From Impatiens glandulifera (lineage: Eukaryota; Streptophyta; Magnoliopsida; Ericales; Balsaminaceae): a DNA stretch of 64,000 nucleotides. Below the pieces are notes generated by a model. That model made no database searches. It was not told the origin of the DNA and worked only from the letters and a program-made list of their open reading frames with translations. Both the position numbers and the translations under genes were made by a program. The DNA lies in the NCBI RefSeq assembly GCF_907164915.1, contig NC_061864.1, positions 4,795,389-4,859,388 of the forward strand, in the 5' to 3' direction. Shown here piece after piece: positions 38,485 through 49,538 of this stretch (positions within the stretch are counted from its first letter, which is position 1; each line of letters starts with the position of its first letter).

Positions 38485-39600
38485 AGTGAGAAATAAAAAC
38501 AGAAAAAATGAAAATGGTAAGTTAAGTTGTCTTTAATTTGCAAATGCATGTGGACCATTATTATTATCTCTGCAATTCTCCATGTTCTCTCTCACACACC
38601 GACAGACGACAGAGTTATTAGTAAGACAAATTAGAAATACCTTCTTTTTTATGATAGTACATGAATGTATGATTTTTTACATTTTTAATTATTACTTTTA
38701 TTTTTCAAGATTATTTATTATAATTTTTTTATATATTTATAATAATAAATTAAGAATGTGATTGGATAATTATTATTATTGTATTTTTTTAAAGAACCAA
38801 AATTAAATTTTAGCTCATAGGCCTGCCCTTCACCAATAGCTGAATTTTATGAACTAGTTTCATGTTTGATATGTGTGGACCATTTTTTATTTTTAATAAA
38901 AATCTAATTCCATATAAATTAAGTGATTTGAGTTTTTAATATATTATAAATGAAGTGATTTGATTATTAAAATTAAATAAGATAATTAATAAATTCAACA
39001 ATATCAAATTAGCTCTAAACAATTGCATATTTGATTTTCTTTTTTAGAAATAAACTCTTCCATCCCCTCCCCCGGCCAAGGGGTTAATGAACTTTCGTAT
39101 CACCGTGTTTTCCAAGTCAAATAAATTTAAGCCTTCTTTTGATGACCAATTATTAATTTATTTATATATTTTTTTAATTAAAGAAAACTAATCTGACATC
39201 TTGCCTTAATTCGAATCATCTTAATAGAATTTAATACTATTAAGCGAAAACGGATTTACGGTAGAGTGGGCTTAAACCCAACCAAGTTCATCTATTCATT
39301 TCATCCATAAAAGTTAAAGGGGGTAAACTCGAAGATAAATTGAAAACAGGGGTGTGAATGAAAACATGATAAAAGTTAGGGAGGTGATTTAAGAGATTTG
39401 ACTTCACGGGAAGTAAAAATAAAATGATAGGTGGGGTCAAGTAAAAGAACCATGGTCAAGTATAGAAAGAGTGGTGTGGTGCCAGCCTGCCTTACAATCA
39501 TTGGATCGACATTGCTCAATGGCATTTTCGTTATTAACTAAAGATCTGTATCCCTTTTTAAAACCATCTTCTTCAAATTAAAAAGAGCCCCCGCACTCGC
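36801..39600. other. Intergenic region upstream of the GALS gene
   Basis: AT-rich. A (TA)n microsatellite of about 80 bp lies at 38403-38482. A TATA-like run at 37682-37690 follows a locally GC-richer block (about 37560-37680) but is not followed by a recognisable gene. The block at about 39060-39500 is less AT-rich and may hold the distal GALS promoter. Confidence 0.5.
38403..38482. repeat. (AT)n microsatellite, about 40 units
   Basis: Uninterrupted alternating AT/TA, the longest microsatellite of the window. Shorter ones are at 32289-32319, 44006-44043, 54330-54372 and 55427-55465. Confidence 0.97.
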
Positions 39601-39800
39601 ACAGTCGCCTCTTTAATTTCAGACTTTGAGAGGTCCATATAGAGCGCGTGTTCTCACGTCCCTCGTTCTTCATTACACTCACTCACTCACTGTCGTAGAA
39701 TTTGTCGGTCCAGTTCAAAAAGATAAAGATAGCAAATCTTTAGAAAGAACCAAAACCCTAGTCAGTTCATCGTCTTCTTCGATTCGATTCACCTTTTCCG

Positions 39801-41352
39801 ATGAGTTTTCCGATGAGGAAAGAAACCCAACAAGCAACTAATACTCTCGCCGTCGGCAAACAACTCCGATTCCTCTGTTTCGATTCCATTTCAAAACCAC
39901 TAGTTGCCACATTACTATCTCTTACTCTAGTCATGCTCATTTGGAATCTACAGCCTTACTATGAGAACATAATCCCATCATCTCGCCCAACCAAAACCGC
40001 ATCCATGGCAGAGAAGCTCGTCAGTTCAACTACTGAAATCGTCGACCCAAATCCAAATAAACGCACTTTCACATCATACGGAAACGCCGCCGCTCTATTC
40101 GTGCAAATGGGTGCTTACCGCGGTGGTCCGACGACATTCGCCGTTGTCGGACTATCTTCGAAGCCTATTCACGTATTTGGAAAGCCCTGGTACAAATGCG
40201 AATGGATCTCAAACAATGGGTCGTGTTCTATCAAATCCAAAGCTTATAAAATTCTTCCAGATTGGGGATACGGCCGGGTTTACACTGTAATCGTTGTTAA
40301 TTGCACATTCGCTGTAAATCCCAACTCAGATAATGCAGGTGGGAAGCTTATACTCTACGCGTATTATACTGAATCGCCGAAACGCTATGAAAAGATAACA
40401 GCTTTGGAAGAAACGCCAGGGTCGTATGAAGAATCCAGGTTTAATCCTCCTTATCAGTACGAATATCTTTACTGTGGATCATCTCTGTACGGGAATTTAA
40501 ATGCGGCGAGGATGAGAGAATGGATGGCTTATCATGCCTGGTTCTTTGGGCCGAAATCACATTTCGTTTTTCACGACGCCGGCGGGATATCGCCGGAAGT
40601 TAGTAAAGTGCTGGAGCCGTGGATAAAAGCGGGGAGATTGACAGTGCAGGATATTAAGAACCAGGCTGAGTATGACGGCTACTATTATAATCAGTTTCTT
40701 ATTGTGAATGATTGTCTTCATCGTTACCGGCACGCTGCAAATTGGACGTTTTACTTCGACGTCGATGAATATATCTATCTTCCTGATAAGAACACTACTC
40801 TTGAATCAGTTCTTAATGAATTCTCAAACAATACCCAAATCACGATTGAGCAAAACGCCATGTCTAGTATGCTCTGTTTGAACGATTCTAATCACGATAA
40901 CTCAAGGTAATTTAAAAACAAGACTTCAAATTTTGATTTGTTCATCAGATTTTTCAATATCTTTTGTTATTAGGGATTGGGGATTCGAGAAGTTGATGTT
41001 TAGAGATCAAAGAACGAAGATAAGGAGAGACAGGAAATACGCGATTCAAGCGAAGAATGCTTTCGCGACAGGCGTACACATGTCGGAAAATGTGGTCGGC
41101 GGGACTCTTCATCAAACGGAATCGAAAATCCGGTACTACCATTACCATAATTCCATCACTATGCATGAAGAACTCTGTCGTAAATGGGTTCCATTAGCCG
41201 ACAAGAAAAACGTCACTTGGTTCGATAACATCCCGTACGTTTACGATGACAATTTGAAGAAACTGGGCCCGATCATAAGAGAGTTCGAGCGAAATTACTT
41301 TAATCAGAGTTCGCCGGCGACGGCGGCGGCGACGGCGGTGTCGCAACATTAG
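39801..41352 (+). CDS. GALS1: Galactan beta-1,4-galactosyltransferase (GT92), GALS1-like
   Basis: GALS enzymes extend beta-1,4-galactan side chains of pectic rhamnogalacturonan I in the Golgi, using UDP-galactose. Exon 1 is 39801-40906 and exon 2 is 40974-41352; the 67-bp GT-AG intron splits an Arg codon and the product is 494 aa. Type II membrane topology: a short N-terminal tail, then a signal anchor at about 33-50 (PLVATLLSLTLVMLIWNL). The GT92 domain includes NAAALFVQMGAYRGGPTTF, KPWYKCEWISNNG, ILPDWGYGRVYTV, YLYCGSSLYG, MREWMAYHAWFFG, DGYYYNQFLIVNDCLHRYR, the DXD-type FDVDEYIYLP (D320, D322), IRRDRKYAIQAKNA, TGVHMSENVVGGT and YYHYHNSIT. Two in-frame ATGs are close together: 39801 (MSFP) and 39813 (MRKE). 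The second aligns with the start I recall for Arabidopsis GALS1 and may be the real one. A GCG/GGC-rich run encodes Ala near the C-terminus. Confidence 0.92.
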
Positions 41353-41651
41353 CCTACCTACTAGTAGGAGGACAAAAGACGTATAGGACAACGAACGAGA
41401 ATAAACTAGAAAAATAAATTATTTTACAGCAAAAACAGAACGTAAGACCTTCCCCATTTTCACATTTATTATATTATATTATATAGTTTAGTTTATTTTG
41501 AATTATTTTCCACTTATTAAAAAAGTAGGTAATTTGGTAATTATTGAAGCCCTGAAAAATGGGGGATTGCTTCACCGACACAAGAACAGAACGGGGATGG
41601 ATGAGGTGTAAAACGGTGACAGCTCATGGGTGGTGTAGGCGTTGAAAAGGC

Positions 41652-41689
41652 CACGTGTTGCCGGCGAAATTGCAGCTGGCATCCACGTG
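41652..41689. promoter_or_regulatory. Pair of G-boxes (CACGTG) 300 bp downstream of GALS
   Basis: CACGTG occurs at 41652-41657 (context gccacgtgtt) and at 41684-41689 (context tccacgtggc), 32 bp apart. The latter fits the classical ABRE/G-box core. A TATA-rich run (tttatatatat) follows about 95 bp downstream. No gene that would use them was found on either strand. Confidence 0.5.
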
Positions 41690-41699
41690 GCAATGTCTT

Positions 41700-44001
41700 A
41701 TTTACTAGGTTTACGTGTGTTTGTTATTGTTATTATTGTACATAAAAGGACCGTTATTATTGGATCAGCCAGCTTATTTATATATATTTTATCTTCCAGA
41801 AGATTCTCAGTTTTTATTTATTAAATATTTATATATATGTATTAAATATATTTGCTTCATAATCACGATAATTTGGACTAACTGTTTTTCCTTTGCTATA
41901 AAACAAGCTACCAAAAGCCATGAAATAAGGCACAAAGGAACACCACAAGGGTTGTTATAAAGTTAATTTTATTTATCTTGTCATCATTCCACTATAAAAT
42001 TAATCCGAATATAAAAATAAAATCAATAGCATAAATAATATATATATATAGATTATTCAATTAACAAACAAGTTTCAATATATAATTAAAATATGAGAAA
42101 TATTTGAGAGTGAAATATTTAGGTGATAGAATGGAGTTCGGAACGATGCTAAGTGAAATAAAAAAAAAAACATCGTTTAATTTTGGGACACCAAATTGCT
42201 GTCCTAGAGTGGGATAGATGATCAGACTATAGGATTAGAGATGAATCTGATTGACTAAATAAATAAAAAATTATTTTTTTATATTTTTTTTTATTTTTCT
42301 AACCAATTAGGTAATGTATCGTCATTCCTTTCTCATTCACTCCCCAAATTCCCAGTTATTTTGATACTACTCATACCGGCAGTGTTATATCCATTCATAA
42401 AATGACACCTATACACAAAAGTGAAGAATCACCCTTCTCATTTGTGGTTAGTTTGATGCTAACAGTACAAACTGTCTTTATTCATTAAGAAAGCGTCACA
42501 TGTAAAGAAAAAAAAAATCAACAAATAAAGTAATTGATGCTTCACTTTTGTGTATAGGTGTCACTTCATAAATGAGATACAGGTACTACGGTATCATCGA
42601 ATTAATCCTCATTGTTGATCAACACGAAAAATATATTTAATAGTTATTTAAAAATATAAATTATTTGATAAATAACCAAATTAGTTTATGAATAAGTAAA
42701 ATATTAATTATTAAACAAAAATGTTCGGATATCTAAAAATTTATCAATCCCACTTAATATTGCTACATCTAATTAGCCGAACCATGTCGACAACAGGGAC
42801 AGATCTATACTTGCATAGGCCCACCTCTATGGCCATAAAATTGACTATTAATGATTTAATTAATTAATAAATAAATATTTAATATTTTTTCTCTCTAAAT
42901 TATATTAATATTTTTAATACACTAGATATTAAAATTATGTATTTAATTTATTTATTTGTTTTGTGTTAAAGTTTATAATTGGTATATTTATTTTTAAAAT
43001 TTTATGGGTCTAATTTTTTTATTTGAGTTTGGTCCCATTCTCTCAGGGTTTTCTATGCATCACAAAAACAAAATTAAATAATAAATGCATTATATTAGCT
43101 GTCTATTGGTGTTCGGGAGTTATGATAATAATAAAGTGAGTATAAAGTATAAACAATCAAATCTAATTTGGAGATCACTCATAATTTTATTTGTATATAG
43201 TATAAAAAATATAATTTAATTAAAATACATAAAATTTATTTGTTTTTTTCATTGGGCAAAAAAAAAAATGAATTAAGATTTCTGTCCATTTTTTTAACGT
43301 TTCTTTTGCATATCGAAAAGGCCCAATTACAAATATAATGGATGGAACACTTAAACAACCTATTTATTTTAATATCTTATTTTAAAATATTATAAATAAT
43401 TTAGAAAATAATATAGACCTGGATAAAAAATAATTATAAAATGCAGTAAGCCAGTAGGAGATCACGCTATAATGTAAATCAATGTAAAAAATGTTATACC
43501 TAACAAAAAAATAAAAATTTATCATCTTCAATTTTAATTTTATGACTTTTCAATTAGATTGTGATACTAAGATATTTTTTTATGAATTTTAGAAAACTAT
43601 CACTCTAGAGTCACCTTAACTTAGATGTTGTTTCTAATTATACATTGGTTGATGCATGGTTATTTGAAATTTATTTGGATTGTTTAAAAATATTATTTGA
43701 TAAAAAAAAAATTGATTATATTACAAAGATTAAATTATATCTTTTATTTTATATTTTATATTTTAAAAGGTTAAAAATATAAAATAAGAATATTTTAATT
43801 AATATAATGAGATAAATAATGTATGTATTAAACTCAATTGGACTTAGTTTTTTTAATACAATGGCCCATTGGATCCTGCATTGGGCCTTTGATGTTGTTT
43901 CATGAAACATGCATGACTGTGGAAATCTTTTACATGTTCTAGATTTGGTTGAAAGTTTTGCCAACACAATTATTCAAATTCACAGTTACTTTATTAATTT
44001 A

Positions 44002-44048
<47 letters not shown>

Positions 44049-44829
44049 TTATAAAGTTAACAAGAGACATAGTCATGTTATTCCCCACTTAAATTATAAT
44101 TTTATTAGTGTACAAAGTTTATGATTTTTTTAACAAAATGACAATAAGTTGTTTTATACAAAAAAAAAATTAGGGTTTAAGCATATGGAGTACAACAATA
44201 CATGTTTATTTACAAATTGATATTAAATTATTTAAACCTAATATGGAATACAAATCGAGGTTGTATGAAGAAAAATGTTTTGCATAAAAATTAGGTTTGA
44301 CAAAGAGGTGGTTAGGGTGATGCAAATGAGGATGACTTAAAGTCTTAAACAAATATATGAAGTAAGAAAGTAGTTAGAAGAATTTAATGATGTGAATAAT
44401 TCAAGCAAATTATGTGTACTAGCTAGAGTGTAATGTTATATTGAATTGAATGGACATAATGTTTTTACTCCTAAGGAAGCTGTGTTCATCTTACAAGTGT
44501 CACTTTGGTCAACAACTAAAAAATGATATCATATTGATTACATGATTTAGTGGAAATTCTTTTGAAAATAATGAAAAAAGTATCCAAAAATCATGTGTAA
44601 AAGTAGATGCATAAGCAAAACTTAATAAAACGACAAAATATAGAATTTTATAATGAATTACCAACACCAACGTTTGAAATGAATTTTCAGTGAAAAAAAC
44701 AAAACAATTTTTTTTATACATTAATATAGAAGTCAATTATGCTATAAAAAGGGGTAGTTAAATACGTTAGCAAAGTCGTCAACTTTAATTATGCTAAAAA
44801 AAAAAAGATGTTAGTAGAGTTGTTTATTT
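41700..44829. other. Intergenic region, no gene recognised
   Basis: AT-rich. It contains a hairpin element (42363-42595, listed separately), a GC-richer 'cagggacagatctatac' block near 42796 resembling degraded transposon sequence, and a TA microsatellite at 44006-44043. Several ORFs of 60-80 codons have no family features. Confidence 0.5.
42363..42595. mobile_element. Hairpin-forming MITE-like element, 233 bp
   Basis: The left arm (42363-42431) and the right arm (about 42533-42595) are inverted copies. The best stretch, gacacctatacacaaaagtg, is perfectly complementary between arms, and outer parts match with scattered mismatches out to gatac/gtatc ends. The loop is about 100 bp. No confident target duplication was found. 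Confidence 0.65.
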
Positions 44830-45880
44830 CAATTTCGCTAGTAGTCTAATTTGACTCTCTTAATTTACTGTAGTTTTTGCGAGAATTTGTAATGATATAT
44901 TTTTCCTCAGTCTTTTCTATTTTCATGTTTTTAATGTGTACTTCAAGTAATGTATTTTGTCTTATAAATTTTATATTGATTTGAATTTCAGATAGTAACC
45001 TACGTTAATAAAAAAAAATAGAATAAAGTCTTTATATACAAAAATAAACATAGCCTTGTTCTCTTTGGGTTTTTTAAAAAATCTATTCCAAAACAATTTT
45101 CAATCAATCACTTTTTAACAATCACATCACTCATTTCATTAATCAAAATATTAAAATACCTTCTATTTTAAATTATTATTTTTTATTTTATTCATATATA
45201 TTAATACCCTTTAAGTCTTTTTACCAAAAATAATCATCATTTTCTCAAAATCATCACCAATCATTACCTTTTTCCCTCTCTAAGTTTTTTCAAAAACCCC
45301 AATTCGAACAAGGCCATATATTGATATCTCTCAGTCAAAGATATATATAAAAACATAAAATAAGTTTGACTGGCGGAACATAATATGAACTTTATGACTT
45401 TTTCTCATTCATATGTCACTTGTACTTGCGTAACAAGAAATGGGGTAATCAGCACAAAAAAAAACAAAAAAAAAAATCAAGTGACGCTGCTGCTCTCATT
45501 ATTTTTATTATATTGTAAATTGTAATAGAGACTTTATTTAATAAAATTGAACAAATATTATCTTGATAATGTTTCTTGTCTAAAAGAAATAATTTTATTT
45601 TACTAGTAGTTAGTTATATACCATTATTAATGAATAATTTAATATTGAAGAGAAAATTTAGAAGAGAAATGACATAGTATGTAATATAATTAACTGAAAA
45701 AATAACATATTTTTTCATTCTTTTCTTTATTTTTCTTTATCATTTTCCCAATGATGTGATCATTCTCTCAATTACTGTTCTTTTTTACTCCTATTAAGTT
45801 AAATAATTAGAGAATTTTTTTAGTGAGTGACCTAATGTCAAATGTTTATATTATGAAATTAATTAGCAAAAATAAATAAG
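44830..45880 (+). repeat. Diverged copy A of a segment also found downstream of LeuRS
   Basis: It is collinear with 62980-63745. Shared blocks include 'gagaatttg', 'tgtattttgtct(t/c)ataaattt', 'atattgatttgaat', 'aataaa(g/a)tctttatata', 'atatctctc(a/g)gtcaaaga', 'aaataagtttgactg', 'actttatgac', 'acaagaaat', 'gac(g/a)ctgctgctct', 'tatttttattatattgtaa' and 'atgtcaaatgtttat'. Copy A is interrupted by the MITE at 45053-45315, which is absent from the other copy. Confidence 0.8.
45050..45318. mobile_element. MITE of 263 bp with identifiable empty site
   Basis: The element spans 45053-45315. The left end gccttgttctctttgggttt pairs with a right end whose complement reads ggccttgttcgaattggggt. It is flanked by ATA at 45050-45052 and 45316-45318. 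The homologous segment near 63200-63210 carries one ATA-containing site and no insertion. Confidence 0.8.
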
Positions 45881-46078
45881 AAATTTAAATAATCTAAAAG
45901 AACTCTTCCAAATAAACATGTTATAATTGCAGAAATATATATATATATATGCCAAGGTTACACCTGCGCGGACAGAAGTATAATTATGACCGGTTTGACT
46001 GAAATTTATTATATATTTTAAAGTCAAACTCAAATGTATTATTCAATATTCACGAGTAAATCTAAACCATTCCTTTAC

Positions 46079-46348
46079 TTAGGCCTCGTTTGAATTGGGT
46101 TTTTAAAAAAATCTACAAGGAGAAAAAGATAATAATTTTTAATAATTTTGAGGAAGTGAAGATAATTTTAAAAAGTTAATAATTATTTTTTGTGAAAAGA
46201 CTTAAAATGTATTGATATATATAAATAAAATAAAAACAATAATTTTTAATATAAGGTATTTTACTATTTTAGTTAATTATATGAGTGATATAATTGATTA
46301 AAAAATTACTTTTGTTTAGGTTATTTTAAAAATTCAAACCAGGCCTTA
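46079..46348. mobile_element. Tourist-type MITE, TTA target duplication
   Basis: The element spans 46082-46345 (264 bp), flanked by TTA at 46079-46081 and 46346-46348. The left end ggcctcgtttgaattgggtt pairs with a right end whose complement reads ggcctggtttgaatttttaa. Confidence 0.75.
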
Positions 46349-46542
46349 TTTGTTTTTGTTAATATAAAGAGAAATGAAGATGCTTCTTAAAATAATATAT
46401 CTTACTTTTATTTCAAGTATTTTGGTTAATGAAGGAGGAAAAAGTTTTTTTGTTTTACCTAGGTTTTGTCCTAAAAATATAAAAAAAAACTAGTTTTTAT
46501 AATTTGAAAAGTAATTTACTTTTTTACTTTAAAGAATATGGT

Positions 46543-46603
46543 GGAGAGGAGAGGAGAGGAGAGGAGAGGAGAGGAGAGGAGAGGAGAGGAGAGGAGAGGA
46601 GGA
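46543..46603. repeat. GGAGA pentanucleotide microsatellite
   Basis: About 12 uninterrupted units of ggaga, a purine-only strand. Likely length-polymorphic. Confidence 0.95.
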
Positions 46604-48600
46604 TAGTTTAGAGAGATAAGATAAAATAATTTTATTTAAATGATAAAATTATTTAATTTGATAATTGATAAAATATTTGAGTTTTAAAATAAAAATTGAG
46701 TTTTCAAAAACTCTTTCATCAAACAAGTTCTTATTATTATTTAAATATTTATCAAATTAAATATCAAAATATATCTTACTCTATTTTTATTAAATTTCAA
46801 ATATAACAAGATATTTTAATATTTTATCTTACAATTTTTTTTATCAAACAACTTGATTTTTTTTTTTTAATTATAAAAATCTGTAAAAACCAACTTAAGC
46901 TTGTTAGACGTTCACTATTTGAGTTTTTAATGGATTTTTAGAAAAGAAAAAAATGTTAAATGAAAAGTAAGTTATTTAGTTTTTTATTAATTTTAAATTA
47001 CTAAAATCTACTTATATATTTTAAAATTTATATAAATAAAGGAAGAATAATTACTATAATATTCTTTTATATTTTTAATTTTATAAAATTAAAGAAAAAG
47101 TAATTAATATAATGTTTTTTTTATATTTTAAAATTTATAAAAATAAAATAAAAATATTTTAATTAATAAAATAAGTGATTAAATAATTAAAATAAAATAA
47201 AATATGATATTAATTTATTTTCTAATTAAAAAAATCAATACCAAACTCTAATCAATGTCACATCCTAAATGGTTTTACCCATGTTAATATTGATTTTGGG
47301 ACTAATGACAATTTTTTCTTGACTAACCTTAATAATTTTTAGATGTTTCTTTTAATAGAGTAGTCTTGACATATAATAAACTAAAAAATAAATTGATTTT
47401 CTGTGTTAGAAAATGTGTAATATTTGTTTAAATAATATTTATTTAAATAATAAAAAATATATTAATCATATTTTTTTTATTTGCGACTTTTCTATACAAC
47501 CTACTTCATTTTTAATGAGTTACTCTAAATATTACTAACTTTTGTGTCAAATGGAATGACTACGATTATAGCAACCACATCGTGTACTATTGGAATTAAT
47601 CGATTTATGTTATATTGCGGTGAACGATCTAAAAAGAAAGTAATAAAAGAAATTTTGATTAAAAAGTTATGAAAATGATCGTCTACAAAATTTATGTTAC
47701 AGTATGAAAAATCTATGATCTTTCGTTTTCAAATTTTTATATTGTTTTTATTGATGCAATATCTCATATCTCATGAACTCAAATAGTATCAAAATTATTA
47801 TATTTTAATTTAATTTATTAGAGTATAAGATGTGTAATGAATATTTTTATGTTTAATTTTCAATGTGTAATAAACTTTAGTTGTAAAAACGATTTAAATA
47901 TTACGACGAGTATTTTATCGTGAACTATTTGACATGAAAGAAACCGTATGACGTTCAATATTAATGGTCGACTGATACGTTTACTCCACATCGTTAATAT
48001 TATAACGATCGAGGAGATCTGTTCTGGAAAATCGGTCAAGGCGGTCGGTGAATTAATTGATATGTAAGATCTCCTAGTTCGTTAAAGATTATTTTATGTT
48101 ATGTTTGTTATATGTGGATATTTTGGCTTATTTTCCATTGTTGTTTTCTCGTTGATTAATCTGGTTATGTTTGGTGACAAAGTGAATACTCATGTTTTGT
48201 ATTGTTATTATTTACATTATATTTTATTGACATTTTTTAAAATAAAAAATTATATTTTTAATTTAATTTAACTCATCTCAATATTAAATTAAATAAAGTT
48301 CAGTCAACTTAAATACATGAATAAGTTTACTATGTGAATTAAATAAACTTATAATGAAGATTATATAATATATTTATACACTTTCATACATAATGAAGAA
48401 TAATTATATTCTGACCCAAAAAATTAAAATAATTGTATGCATGCCAAAGTGTAGATGACCGCGTACCACGTCATTGCTTATCCTCTCTCTTCATTTATGA
48501 GAGATGAGAGAGAAACCCCTTTTTCTTAAAAAAAATATATATAAAAAAAATAAAACTTTTCTGTTAGTACGCGTGAATATATTATTCCAGTGGTGGTGGC
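46604..48600. other. Intergenic region upstream of the PADRE gene
   Basis: AT-rich to about 47500. A more mixed block at about 47550-48100 contains many CG dinucleotides ('cgatcgaggag', 'ggtcaaggcggtcggtg') but no gene-like ORF. Confidence 0.5.
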
Positions 48601-48617
48601 GCCCATTTGTTTTTGTC

Positions 48618-48818
48618 TATAAAGCTGCCCAGCGTAGATGTTTCTGTTATGACCATATCGCTTACGCAATTCAAACAGCTCCTTCTCCAATAAAACCTCC
48701 TTCTCGGCCGCTTTATTTCACCACTTTCTCCTTACACAGTTACGTACGCCTCTCTTTTCTCTCTCTCTCTCTCTAGAATCATCTCGATCAATCTATCGGA
48801 AATCAACGACGAAATTAG
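48618..48818 (+). promoter_or_regulatory. TATA box and 5' leader of the PADRE gene
   Basis: A tataaag element at 48618-48624 lies about 200 bp upstream of the ATG. The leader contains a CT tract (about 48752-48774), a common plant leader feature. An ACGT-containing motif (ccacgtca) at about 48466 lies upstream. Confidence 0.55.
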
Positions 48819-49538
48819 ATGGGAAGCTGTTTATCATCTTCTTCGGCGGCTACAGTTCGACGAGGCGGATCTGATCTCCAGAAGCAATCATCCAACAAGG
48901 CCAATGTGGTTTCTCCTAACGGCCAGCTAAGGCAATACGAAGTTCCTATAACCGTCGCCGGAGTACTCATCGACGACCAGAAACTCGAATCTATGGAGGA
49001 GGTAGTAGGAGTATCCAAATCGGCTTTCTTCATCTGCAATTCAGATAACTTGTACTTCAACGAGCATATAAAAGCGATGGATATGGATGATGTTCTTCAG
49101 GCAGGTCAGATTTACTTTTTGTTGCCTTCGTCCAAGCTTCGTCTTCCTCTCTCAGCTTCCGAAATGGCTGCTTTGGCTGTGAAGGCAACAATTGCTCTCC
49201 AGAAAACTCCTCCTTCTTCCTCTGACTCAAACCGTGGCCGTCGCCAGAGTAAAAAGGCGAGAATCTCCCCTGTGGTAGAAGAAGCAGCGAAGGTTTCTAG
49301 TTATAATCCTTACATCGATGGAGGAGAAGATTACAGCGTGCAGAAGACGGTGAAAAACGGCAATTATTATCCTATCGGTACTTTGGCATCATCATCATCA
49401 AAATCTTCGTCTCTGTCTATGAGATCTGGTTCTGTGAGGAAGTTGCAGAGAAATCCTTCTAAACGTGCGAGAATCTTCATGGCAGCTCGATCTTTCAAGA
49501 TCAAATTATCCACAATTTACGAAGGTTCCATAGTTTAG
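48819..49538 (+). CDS. PADRE (DUF4228) domain protein, intronless
   Basis: PADRE/DUF4228 proteins are small plant proteins, many induced by pathogens or abiotic stress; the molecular function is not established. Here 239 aa in one exon. The N-terminus MGSCLSSS has Gly2 and Cys4, a plausible N-myristoylation/palmitoylation signal for membrane attachment. The conserved domain spans about 28-130: VVSPNGQLRQYEVPITVAGVL, SKSAFFICNSDNLYFNEHIKAM, the diagnostic L.AGQIYFLLP (VLQAGQIYFLLPSSKL) and LSASEMAALAVKA. The C-terminus is Ser- and basic-rich (SVRKLQRNPSKRARI), possibly phosphorylated or nuclear. Start choice is secure because the myristoylation-like MGSC start is typical of the family. Confidence 0.9.
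   Translation: MGSCLSSSSAATVRRGGSDLQKQSSNKANVVSPNGQLRQYEVPITVAGVLIDDQKLESMEEVVGVSKSAFFICNSDNLYFNEHIKAMDMDDVLQAGQIYFLLPSSKLRLPLSASEMAALAVKATIALQKTPPSSSDSNRGRRQSKKARISPVVEEAAKVSSYNPYIDGGEDYSVQKTVKNGNYYPIGTLASSSSKSSSLSMRSGSVRKLQRNPSKRARIFMAARSFKIKLSTIYEGSIV

Noticed and set aside
38361..38558. Tyr/Ile repeat ORF over the AT microsatellite
   Set aside because: It translates an (AT)n tract; no gene context.
40954..41391. Minus-strand ORFs under GALS exon 2
   Set aside because: Shadows of the conserved GT92 coding sequence.
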